Positions 1 to 10,500 of a stretch of 64,000 nt of DNA are shown here, one piece after another (position 1 is the first letter of the stretch; every line of letters starts with the position of its first letter). Position numbers and translations under genes: made by a program. The notes beneath the pieces are model-generated. The model was not told where the DNA came from and did not search any database. It saw nothing but the letters and a program-made list of their open reading frames with translations. Origin of the DNA: Watersipora subatra (taxonomy: Eukaryota; Bryozoa; Gymnolaemata; Cheilostomatida; Watersiporidae); contig NC_088715.1 in NCBI RefSeq assembly GCF_963576615.1, positions 49,702,007 to 49,766,006 of the forward strand, written 5' to 3'.

Positions 1-327
1 TCTTGCATTCGCTGCAAAACAGTTCTGACTCGAGCATCATGTTGCTCCACGGTAGCTCCAAATATACAGACATCATCCATGTGCACAACAACGCCAGGTA
101 GACCACAAAGAGTATCAGACATGACTTTTGCATAAATTTCAGGGCTGGAAGACAACCCAAATGGGAGCCTTTTAAATGCAAACCTACCAAAGGGTGAGAG
201 AAATGTCGTCAACAGCTGGGCATCCTCTGAGAGCGGGATCTGGTAAAAGCCTGAATTGGCATCCAGTTTTGTGAAAATGGCTCCACCACTAAGCTTAGTT
301 AGCTGAGGTAGCCTTGCTGAGTGAGCT
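1..327 (-). mobile_element. Reverse transcriptase fragment of a Ty3/Gypsy-type retroelement (runs off left edge)
   Basis: The minus strand, read from about 327 down to 1, encodes the core of a reverse transcriptase. Visible motifs are a catalytic-Asp block (GAIFTKLDANSGFYQ), the FGRFAFKRLPFGLSSSPE block and the HMDD catalytic box, which are typical of Ty3/Gypsy polymerases. The enzyme copies element RNA into DNA. The fragment follows the gag/protease frame of the next entry almost directly, so the C-terminal part of protease and the N-terminal part of RT are missing between them. RNase H and integrase would lie outside the window. Assignment to RT is secure; the clade is inferred. Confidence 0.85.
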
Positions 328-1312
328 GTCCAGTGCAGAGGTGGTTGGGCGATTGAAGAGCATTTTTGCAAAGACTTTTTGGTATTACGGACACATCTGC
401 CCCTGTATCAAGTTTGAATTCCACAGGCTCAGAGAGGACAGACACCCGCACTAGCTTGCTCCATGTTTTATCAGAACCATATCCACTAGTACTATCTACA
501 GTGCCGATAAACAGAGATTCAACTCTGGGTGACAAGTTCGTGACTTCATTTACTTGGCTCAGCTTTTTGTTGCCAGTTCTACAAACTTTCGCGAAGTGAT
601 TTCGACCATTACATTTTTTGCAAGTACTACCTATCGCTGGACAGCTGCCTTTAGTATGAGTCATATAGCCACACCTAGCGCATTTGCTTGACAGATTTTG
701 CGACTTCACTTGATCAACTGATGGCTTATGAGGCTCAGAGACACAATCAGCAGTGCACGTCTCTGAACGTTTCGCAATAGAACTGAGCTCCTTGATATTC
801 CGTTCAATCTGCTCAGCCTGCCTAGCCATTGCAATCGCGGTTTCCTCAGTGAGTTGCTCAACGTCCATCTTTTGCATTTCTCTACTTGTCTGTTTATCCA
901 GGATCCCAACTACTATGCGATCCCTTATTTGCTCAGACCGCTTGTCTCCAAACTCACATTTGTGGACAATTTCATTTAACGCCCTTACATACTCTTCAAC
1001 TGTCTCTCCTACAAGCTGATCTCGCCTAAAGAACCTGGCACGCTCAAATATTATATACTTCTTGGGCGCAAAATACCTAGTGAACCCAGCCACAACTTTA
1101 GCGTAGTCTTTCGCATCATCATTAGAAAGTCCAAGACTTTTAAAAATGCTGTTACTAGCAGGCCCCATGCTGTATAATAAACTGTTTATTTGAATTACGT
1201 TGTCTTCTTTACTAAGCTTAGATATAGAATAAAACATATCCCATCTAGCGATCCACTCTTGCCAGTTCTCTGGCACAAAATCGAACTCTCCTGGAGGGCT
1301 AAACTTGGCCAT
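299..1312 (-). CDS. Gag plus start of protease, Ty3/Gypsy-type retrotransposon
   Basis: This is an open frame of 337 codons. The first 170 residues resemble a Gypsy-type capsid (a WQEWIARWDMF start and a helical region containing FFRRDQLVGETVEEYVRAL). Around residues 210-245 there are two zinc knuckles of the C-x2-C-x4-H-x4-C form. Near residue 302 there is an aspartic-protease active site (LDTGADVSV). The frame stops about 35 residues after the active site, far short of a full protease, and RT coding resumes in another frame at about 327. I read this as an internal deletion. Gag packages element RNA and the protease processes the polyprotein. The ATG at 1312 is the first in frame and precedes the conserved capsid start. 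Confidence 0.85.
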   Translation of the reverse strand: MAKFSPPGEFDFVPENWQEWIARWDMFYSISKLSKEDNVIQINSLLYSMGPASNSIFKSLGLSNDDAKDYAKVVAGFTRYFAPKKYIIFERARFFRRDQLVGETVEEYVRALNEIVHKCEFGDKRSEQIRDRIVVGILDKQTSREMQKMDVEQLTEETAIAMARQAEQIERNIKELSSIAKRSETCTADCVSEPHKPSVDQVKSQNLSSKCARCGYMTHTKGSCPAIGSTCKKCNGRNHFAKVCRTGNKKLSQVNEVTNLSPRVESLFIGTVDSTSGYGSDKTWSKLVRVSVLSEPVEFKLDTGADVSVIPKSLCKNALQSPNHLCTGQLTQQGYLS

Positions 1313-1507
1313 AATAGCGTGATGATTAGTATTGACAGGTTAGTCAGTCACTTTATTATTCTTATTACTAGTATAATTATACACCACCACTCCGTAATCA
1401 GAATATACTTAGCTTCGGGTATAGGGGAGCCACACCGAGGTCCGCCAGGGTGGCTCCGTTGCCTGTGGCACACTTTGAGTTCTGTTGTCACCACGTACTG
1501 ACCACCA

Positions 1508-1665
1508 TGTTGTGTTATTGAACGTTAGGGACTCGATGTGTATTCAAATAATAACTGCGGGTCTCGTGGCTTAGTACAGAACTACTTTTATTTATGATCA
1601 GTACGCAGTAATGGGAAAGCTCAACACTATTGGCTAAAAGGCGTATTAATACAAACATATAACAT
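1508..1665 (-). repeat. Candidate 5' LTR of the minus-strand retrotransposon
   Basis: Read on the minus strand, the interval ends with CACAACA and is followed directly by TGGTGGTCAGTACG, which starts with TGG as a primer-binding site should. A minus-strand AATAAA lies near 1590, where a polyadenylation signal would be expected inside an LTR. The outer border is a guess at a TGTTATATG start near 1660; a border near 1800 is also possible. No second LTR is in the window to compare. The 5' leader between this LTR and the gag ATG is about 195 bp. Confidence 0.4.
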
Positions 1666-1794
1666 TAGCAGGCTAAGCGAGGCTGTCTGATCCCTGACCC
1701 TCTGTTCGCAGGGATTGCAACTTTAAATTGGCTACTGCTTTTTAAAGAAAAAATAGCACTTTTTGTGGGTTCTGTCAAGTGGAAATAGCCCGGG

Positions 1795-2190
1795 AGATAC
1801 AACTGTCCTGTCCTGCTGGGGCACTGTGATGCTAGTGCAATTTAGGAAATTGCCAGCCTAGTTCCTTATTGAAGATGATGCTTGCTGATGCAGTTTTGCT
1901 GGTGCAATCTGGGAGATTGTCAATCTAGTCACTTATTGATGATGGTGTTTCCTGGTGCACTATGATGCTGGTGCAATTTGAGAGATTGCCAACCTAGTCG
2001 CTTATGTAAGATGATACTTGCTGGTAAACTGTGATTCTGGGGCAATCTGAGATGTTGGTGCAATTTGAATGAATACCAGCCTATTTACTTATGGAAGATG
2101 ATGTTTGCTGGTTCACTGTGTTGCTAGTGAAATTTAGAAGATTGCCAGCCTAGTTGCTTATTGAAGATGATGCTGATGCGCTGTGAATGC
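1795..2190 (+). repeat. Degenerate tandem repeat, unit about 60-75 bp
   Basis: The text alternates between blocks like GGTGCAATTTGAGAGATTG, CCAGCCTAGTTGCTTAT and GAAGATGATGCTTGCTGG about five times, with many substitutions and length changes. No reading frame survives. It is an old, diverged minisatellite beside the retrotransposon end. Confidence 0.7.
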
Positions 2191-2392
2191 TTGTTCAGTG
2201 TAAACGATTTTTAGATAGTTAATGTTTGTAGAAAAATCTAGTGAAGGTTGTAGTATTGTGCACAATTATGAATATAACCATAAGAAAGAACATAACCATA
2301 CATGCAGAGGTGTTTATATCCTAAAGGGCGTGCCTTAGCAAGTTCAAGAAGGTAAGGAGGTGGGCTAGTTATATAAGAGTTACAATGAAAAC

Positions 2393-3336
2393 AAGGGTTG
2401 GCATTTTTTCCCAGGAAAAACGGTTTTTCCCAGGGTAGTGAGAAAAACTGGTAAAAACCGGGAACAACTGAAAAATATGATAGCTCCAGAATTTTTTATT
2501 CAAATATTTTGCTAAACAATGAAATTTAATAAAAATAGAAAATTTGACTAAACAATTAATTGTGTGACTCCATATTTATATCAATCAATAGCAATGGAAA
2601 TAAAATAGTGTTTAAAAGTGAGAAAAATTAGAAAAAATCAACACCCAAGATACGGGCCAACGTTAAATAACGATGAGCCTTTTACAGTCCAATAATAGAA
2701 CTGTTTTGACGTGTATTGTTTAGCACTTTTTCCTTAGTGCAGACCAAGCTGCGCAACAGGCTTGGAGTGGAAAAAGCGTCCAAACTGGTAGCTCGATACC
2801 AAAACCTAAAAACAATTTCTTTAAGGTATGTTTTGGCCGAATATGAGGATTAACTTTTCTTAAACAAACAATTCTCAATACTCTAATCCGTTTGTTCAGT
2901 TCACCGGTCTCGACTACTTGGCATTATCTTCATGTGTTTTCGTTTTTCAATTATTTTCTAAATGTTGTATTATGCTTACTGTCATGTTTCACACATATCA
3001 ATTTTCCTTTTCATGCAATATTACTATTTAAAATGTGTAAATGAACGAATATTATCTTGTGATCTGGTCTTTTCATTCAATATTTAGTAAATAAACCAAT
3101 TATAAAGGTTATGCACTTTCTTAGCCTGTGTACTGTTAAAGAGCCATAAAGAAGTTCTATGACAGCTAATGCTATAAGTGTATTGTTGTTCTTTGCTTAA
3201 GCATTAGTCAACTTGTCAAAAAAGAGGTTTTTTAGTTTTTCCCGCTTTTTCCCCACTTTTGGACAAAAGTGAGCTTTTCCCGGGGCGGTATAAACCGGCG
3301 GTGATAACCGCCATGGGAAATACTATGCCAACCCTG
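2393..3336 (+). mobile_element. hAT-like non-autonomous TIR element
   Basis: The interval starts with AAGGGTTGGCAT and ends with ATGCCAACCCTG, an inverted pair of the type common in hAT elements. The flanks atgaaaac and atggaaag agree at 6 of 8 positions, consistent with a decayed 8-bp target duplication. Both ends carry subterminal TTTTTCCC/CCGGG motifs. There is no transposase frame, so it would depend on a transposase in trans. hAT assignment is from the termini only. Confidence 0.65.
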
Positions 3337-5306
3337 ATGGAAAGAAGCCCCACCCTCTACACATGATTACAAAATGGCTACTCATAATATACACATATAA
3401 TGATTACGCACACAAAAAGGAATAATTAGGAATATGTATAGTTTATTGTTTGTACCTGCCCAAATCACGTGCTAGATTCAATAATACTTATGTTTATATA
3501 CGTTATATATATAATATATATGTTAGTCCACTTAATTTATATGATTATTGCTGGCTATCACTTTTTTCAAAACTGTACAAGTGAATAAGCTATACATAAT
3601 CTAATGGTTACAGCCGATAGTTGGCTTAATTTGCCAGCACAACTTATACAAGGGCCAATAATGCTTATTTAAAAACTACAGCTGATTGTGTTTTATGAGT
3701 ATTTTACTGAAATTTGGAAAGAAAGCTAAAAATATATTACAGTGACTAAACAGTGATACAAACAGGGCAAGAGCCGATAATACAGACTTTATTAACAAAT
3801 TGTCAGATTATAAGTATGCCAAAAACTCCATGCGGTTTAGATATGGCAAACAAACACGGATGGCTTGATTTATAATGCTTGGTCGATATTTGATTACGTA
3901 TTACCACTAGTGATTATTTCATGGTCAACGTGCAACATAGTAAGTTCTGTTTCAGGTTGTTATATGTCTAGCTTGTTGAGTTTTCAGTTATGAAGAGAAA
4001 AATAAATCTCCATCGGCTTTTTCGCACTTTTATGCCCCTTACTCACTAATCCCTTCAAAGTCCCGCAGCCTTTCAGCTGTGGTGGTAGCATAGGTCAATG
4101 TAGCTTGGCTTTCCACAACCCTAATCATACAAGATGATTTGTCTTTTTTTTGATGAGACTAGATCTGTCAAGCAGTTTCATTTTCTACGTAATTAACATA
4201 GGTTACCTAGCAGTAGGCTACCAAAGCACTTGTCTTTTTTCATGCATTCCACTCATCTAGATTGCATGTCTGGTTTGTCTGCTATCAACTCCTGTTAGTC
4301 TTGTCACAATGAGCAGTTCTAATTCATCATTAATCCAACTGTTAATATCAAAGTTCATTTTCTGCGTTGACCAGTATCTCGATCAAAAATCTTCGACCAG
4401 AAATCAATGACCAGTATCTTCTTTTCATTGCTACTGCTTCCAGTAACAAAACAGAGTTTTTCCATTGGTACTACCACCACTACCACCACCATGACAGCTG
4501 TCACCAGTTTAACTACTCTCACCATAGTTTTTAGCATTGGTTTCAGGGCAAACACTAGTTTATCGACCAACTTATTTTAGACCTTTTTCGCCATTGCAAC
4601 TGCACCCCAATCAACCAGTTCAACATTTGTGGCTACAACATTGTGTAGCAAAAAAAGGCTGAGCAACAGGTCACTAGTGCTTTATTTACACACAAACTGA
4701 ATGAAGAGATAATGAAAATATCATTCTGACTTTCAAACCTCTCCAAAATTTTAAAGCATTTTGACAGCATTCACAGTTCACTGAGACACGAGTAGCTCAT
4801 TCGCAAGTGTCACATTCAGAAGAACTATTCAGCTTTAGTCGCACTGATCTTTTGCGCTGCAAGTGATTTATCTGCCAATGTAACTCTTTAGGCAATGCTC
4901 ACTTTTCTTTGGTGTTTTTTTTTCCGAACCAAAGAAAGCTGATACAGAGTTTTTCTCTGGCCATTTCAGTGGATAGTTCTTCATTATTCGTAAACACGCC
5001 TCCTTTATTAGCTCAATCATGAATAACTGCAATACTGATCTGACTAATGTAGTGTTAAGATTTGATACCAACTTTCTTATCAATGTAACTAACGTATTTT
5101 AGTAAATTTATTGTTGAAGCAAACATAAGTTTACTTATCAACCATTTTTAATGCTTTTAACAGGTTATCAATATAAAGCAATTGATTCATTTTAACAAAA
5201 GTTGAAAAAGGAGTCCTAAAGAGTTGATATTGTGCCTACTAATACCTTGGTAGTCCGGTGCGCTTTGAAAGATGTGTAATAGCTATGCGCACAATTGTTC
5301 TGCAAT
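3337..5306. other. AT-rich intergenic stretch, no gene seen
   Basis: No frame here shows domain-like composition or splice-flanked coding. A Thr/Val/Met-rich 71-codon minus frame (4355-4570) crosses a CCA/CCT simple repeat and looks accidental. Confidence 0.5.
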
Positions 5307-5500
5307 ATAGCAAAGCGGTCGAGTGGGAAATTGGTAGTGTGCCTGGTTGCTAAGCTGAATATTCGGGTTCGATTCCTCTGCTATGCATGTGTTGCATTTT
5401 TCCTCTAACTTAACTTCTTAATCTTAATGCTCTAAGCATGGCTTTGAAAAGATGGAAATACGTGGCTTTTATTATAGTAAAGATTGTTCTATGTATATTG
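5307..5500 (+). repeat. tRNA-derived SINE-like repeat, copy 1
   Basis: The head (5307-5384) pairs ATAGCAA with CTGCTAT as an acceptor stem and contains a perfect B-box, GGGTTCGATTCC. The length of about 78 nt and a TTGCTAA loop recall tRNA-Ser(GCT), but the anticodon stem pairs poorly. The tail (CTCTAAGCATGGCTTTG, then TTATTATAGTAAAGATTG) recurs at 28240-28310 behind another tRNA-like head, which is why I call it a SINE rather than a lone tRNA relic. Confidence 0.55.
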
Positions 5501-6502
5501 TTTCATACCCTGATTGCTTCCTGGATCTCTGAGATGACATGCCAGGCCTTTGATTTAAGTTAAAGAAATTCAAATACATCTTTGAAAGCCTACTAAATTT
5601 TGTTTAGCCTGTCAATTGTTTGAATTCTCAATGTGTGCAAACTTCTCAGTTAACGGTAGTAGCTACATGTATATTTGGCTGTCACCACGGTTTTCTTAAT
5701 GTTTAAACTTTTTTCAAACCCAAGAAATAAATACAATGCTGAGTAGTAACCAAATAGTTCAGCAAAACAACTTGTACTAGTATGAATGTTACCTGTTAGT
5801 GTAACTCTAGAAACTTGTGAAACTGTTCAAGACTAGAGCCACTACACCTGGTTCTATTTATACCGCAAACCAAGTAAGTCAAATCTGGAAGTTTGAAATA
5901 GATTCAACCCAAGTTATTCAATCAGTTATTCGATGTTTTATCAAGTATGATATGTGTTGTGAAGGAAGCCGGCTGGAACACAATCAAACAAATTCACAGC
6001 CGGCTGGACTAGGACCAGTCGGCCCCAAAGATGGAGGGGCAGAGCAAGAAGCATATAAAAGACAGCTGCTTCTCTGCTCAGGTGCAATAGTGAGAAAAAT
6101 GAGAGCAAGGGGCAACAGGACAAAGGAAACAAGATCAATGCAACTATATTATATTGATAACATTTGTTGTACCCCTTTTGGATTATAAATATATAGCTAA
6201 TAAAACTCGAAAGTGCTGGTTGTTCTGGAGTGGATAAGTTAAGGGTCCCAGTGCATCCTTTACAGCGTGCAATCAAGTCAAAAACTATGAGGTGAATTTT
6301 TTTCCAATACTTAAAGAGTGTCATTTTGGTTCTCATAATATGGGATACCTAACAGGTTCACAAAACCTGTCACTTATTTTCACTTATGTATTCTACTCAT
6401 GTAGGCCTACTCCAAAACGCTTCTTCTTTGCCTATGTCTTGACATACGTAGAAATACTAACTAAATCAGACAGAGACATCACACACTTCAACTACTTGTT
6501 GA
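5501..6502. other. Intergenic stretch, no gene seen
   Basis: Two overlapping frames on opposite strands (5817-6188 and 5941-6336) exist here, but neither has a recognisable domain. A short inverted GCCGGCTG motif occurs at about 5969 and 6000. I see nothing else. Confidence 0.45.
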
Positions 6503-7401
6503 AGGTTTACTTGCAAAAAAAATTCACATTATAGTTATTTAGTATCAAATGGTTCACCACGTCTTAATCTGCTGTGTTGTAGGTGCAAATATGTGGAAAT
6601 GTGATTACAAGCTCTTAAAAGCTCAAAAGCGAACAGTTAGTCGCAGCCATCACGAAGACGCTGTAGTTTAGAATTTATTTATTTCGATGACGTACTCAAA
6701 CATTGTGGTTATTGTTTTGACACGTGATTGATATCACGTGAAATTGAATGCTAATAAAATGCTCAATATAAAACGTCTTGTAGCACTAGTGTATGACAAA
6801 CACTTCGGGTTCTACCGGAAAGCCCGTATCAAATATAGATGCTCTCTACTTTACAGTTTCGTTTCAGCGTGGTCTAATCATCTAGTCGTAATCTGATCAT
6901 GTGACCCATACTTCTTGTCAAATGGTGCGAACGAATTTTTACAATAGGTTTTGAGATATTAGTGCTCAAAGTTACACTATTACATGGATGATGAAATCGA
7001 CACGTAATGACAATAGACATGGTTTTATTGAATGCGTAAAGTTAAATTAAGTCAATTTTTTGAAAATATTTTGATGAATGAGGTTGCATGAAAGTTTAAA
7101 CAGAAGCCATCATGCTCAACTACGTCCCTTTTGAGTCATTTTAGAAAGGCACTCCAATCTACGATTAACTGCAGCTAATCATCGATTGGAATGCCATCTA
7201 AGATTAACTACAATTAATCAAAAACGAACAGTTAATCGCAGCCTAATCGTAGATTAGGCTGCGATTAACTGTTCGTTTTTGAGCTTGTAAGAGCTTGTAA
7301 TCACATTTTTACATATTTTGCACTTACAACACAGCTGAGTAAACATGGTGAATCTTTTGATACCAAATAACTGTAATGTAAATTTTGTTGCAAGTCAACC
7401 T
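6503..7401 (+). mobile_element. TTAA-site (piggyBac-like) MITE, copy 1
   Basis: The ends AGGTTTACTTGCAA and GCAAGTCAACCT are long imperfect inverted repeats, flanked by TTGA and TTAG, which look like worn TTAA target copies. Internal blocks (ACGAACAGTTAATCGCAG, CTTCGGGTTCTACCGGAAAG, TGATCATGTGACCC) are shared with the copies at 23843, 56918 and 61891. It has no protein frame. A perfect hairpin lies at 7219-7279 near its right arm. Confidence 0.8.
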
Positions 7402-7550
7402 TTAGGTTTTAATGCCTCATGGTTTGTTTTCATCTAACACTAAATATTTCATTAAGTAGATTTTAAGCAAAATCAAGCAATTAATAATCACTTTTCATTG
7501 CAGGTCTTCCTTTTATTGGTGCAAAGTTTTCTTAGTTTCAACTGTGAACA

Positions 7551-10500
7551 ATGGCTCAACAGCCGTCAGATGAAGGTGGTGAACCAATAATGGTTAGTCT
7601 TGTTGTATTTTTCACAAAAAACAAACTTATGTAATTAGTTATAATAAGTAGAAGAGTAAACAAAGAGAGATTGTTACTTATATGTAGGGTGCTTTACAAT
7701 TACGTATTATGGATATTATGTATAATGCTAACTGTTAGAATGTTCCATAATGTTAACTGTTAGAATGTTCTAGAATGTTAAATGATAGTGTTCCAAAATG
7801 TTAATTGATAGAATGTTCCGGAATGTTAAATGTTAGACTATTCCAGTATGTTAAATGTTAGAATGTTCTAGAATGTTAAATAGTAGAATGTTTCAGAATT
7901 TTAAACAGTAGAATGTTCCAGAATGTTAAATATTAGTCTTCTTCAGATTGTTAAATGTTAGAACATTTGAGCATGTTAAATAAAGTTTACTATGGAATAT
8001 GGTGAGCATTAAGCATTTGTTTAGTCCTTGCACTCATGAAGTTATATCTACTTTTTTAGTTTTATGCACTAACACAGTGATCACTCTATCAAAGAGTCAC
8101 AAATAAATTCTAAAAGAACATTTTAAGCATGTACCAAATGTTTTGTTTGCACCAAATGTGTTTGTTTATAAAAAAGCGTCTGGCTATTTCAGTCTAAGAG
8201 CATTAAAATATTTACTATGATAAATTTCATGTCCGTCTGTCTGTCCGAAGCTACGCTTAGAGTTTATGAAAAAGATTACTTTTAATAGGATTTGGGCTTT
8301 CCATTTTTGGTTTGCTAGTCCGACACTCTACTTGTACCAATCACCGCCTTACTATGTTTCAGAGTAAGTTTACTGTTAGTAATTACACCTGACGATCTCT
8401 CACGGTGCACCTGACTGACTACTAGTGTACTAGTATTTATAAATTGTCAAGGTATATGGTTAGCTCTATTGCTCCTACTGTCATAGTGTATGGGTAACTG
8501 CATTACGATTGCTGTCAAGGTATATGGTGAGCTCTATTGTTCCTCCTGTCATAGTGCATGGGTAACTGCATTACGATTGCTGTCAAGTTATAAGGGTTGC
8601 TCTATTGTTCCTGCTGTCATAGTGCATGGGCAACTTCATAACGATTGCTGTCAAGGTATATGGGTAGCTCTATTGCTACTACTGTCATAGGGCTTGGTAA
8701 CTTCATTACGATTGCTGTCAAGGTATATGGGTAGCTCTATTGCTACTACTGTCATAGGGCTTGGTAACTTCATTACGATTGCTGTCAAGGTATATGGGTA
8801 GCTCTATTGCTACTACTGTCATAGTGTATGGGTAACTGCATTACAATTCCTGTCAAGGTATATGAGTAGCTCTATTGTTCCTACTGTCATAGGGCTTGGT
8901 AACTTCATTAGGATTGCTGTCAAGATTAATGGGTAGCTCTATTGCTACTACTTTCATAATGCATGGGTAACTTCATTACGATTGCTGTCAAGGTATATGT
9001 GTAGCTCTATGACTACTACTGCTATAGTACATGGGTAAATTCCCATAACAATTGTTGTCTTGGTATGAGGGTAGCTCTATTGTTAGTGTGAAATTTGTAT
9101 GATGTGATGCTGATGTTGCCATTTAATTTTTGACTTGCAACAAAATTCACATTACAGTTATTTGGTATCAAAAGGTTTACAATGTTTTACTCTACTGGGT
9201 TGTAGGTGCAAAATATGTGGAAATGTGATTAAAAGCTCTTCAAAGCTCAAAAACGAACAGTTAATCACAGCAATCACAAAAACACCGTAGGTTGGAATCC
9301 CTTTCCAAATCGGCTCAAATGGGACGTAGTTGAACACAATGTGCTTCTGTTTACGCTTTCATGCAACCTCATTCGTCAAAATTCTTTCACAAATATACTT
9401 AATGCATTCAATAAAACCATGTGTATTACCCTTACGCGCCTATTTCAATACATCTTACGCTGTCCTAACTTCAATGACTCAATTCTCACTAACAAACGAA
9501 ATTGATTTTCCATCAACTTTTACCAAAATTGACCCCATGACAAAATATCAAAATAACGATAACTAACGATCGCTAATTTAGCCACACGCATTAGTGCAGT
9601 CTATTGACTGTTTGTATAGCAATAGCAACTATTTCACTACAGATTTCATAATTTTTTTGGGTAGAATTAAGTCATTCCTACCATTTTTGCTGGCATACAC
9701 TCGGTGATTTTGCTGTAAAAGCAGAGTTTCTGTAATATGGCTAAAGGTTATAGTTTACAGTGCGTAGGCAAACCATTAAACTAGTGTGTAGTACATATCA
9801 TTAGCCAATAAAATATACCCAGATATCAGTCTTTTAAAACGGTGCGAGTGGCAACATGGGACTGCACTGGCAACTTCGCTTTGGCGCACATCAAGTAGCA
9901 GATTGTGTTATTTAGGACATCGCTGTCTGTTATAGATTTTCGTCATTGCAGTAATTATAAAGGAAGGATTTGTGCATTTCGACTAGAGTTGCTTTGCTTA
10001 TTGAAAATAGAGAATCAAGTCAATTCTTCTATAATGACAATAAAGACTCCATTCAATTATTACTGGTAGAATGCTCTGAGTCAATACAATTATACAGTAA
10101 GTAAAAGATACCAAATAATCAATTATTTTCAACTCATTTGTGAAGTGAGCCTTGAGGCTTGCTCAACCAAGCATGTTAGCCCAAGTGCCCATCTCTGGAT
10201 TCTAGGTGGTTGTGCGATTGCTACCCTAGGACACTTATGTATTCGTCTCATCTAACTTTCGCGTTTTCGCGGAGTCATCCTCTCGCGAAAATTTCATGTG
10301 CGAAACTAAACTATCATAACGAACGAGCGAAAACGCGAAATTAAATAGCTTTGTTCATTGATAGTCCAAGAAACAAATGGCAGCAAGCGATCAAATTGCA
10401 TTATCGACCTCGCCCACACCATTCTACCTGCGGTTCACAATTACAAACTAATCCCAAATTGAATTTTTTTTATCGGTGAACCAGGCCCGTATTCTCTGAG

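Noticed and set aside
5817..6336. Opposing frames of 123 and 131 codons
   Set aside because: They overlap on opposite strands, have no recognisable domain or splice context, and neither shows coding-like composition.
8490..8690. 66-codon frame
   Set aside because: It lies within a tandem repeat of about 63 bp, a multiple of three, which keeps a frame open by chance.
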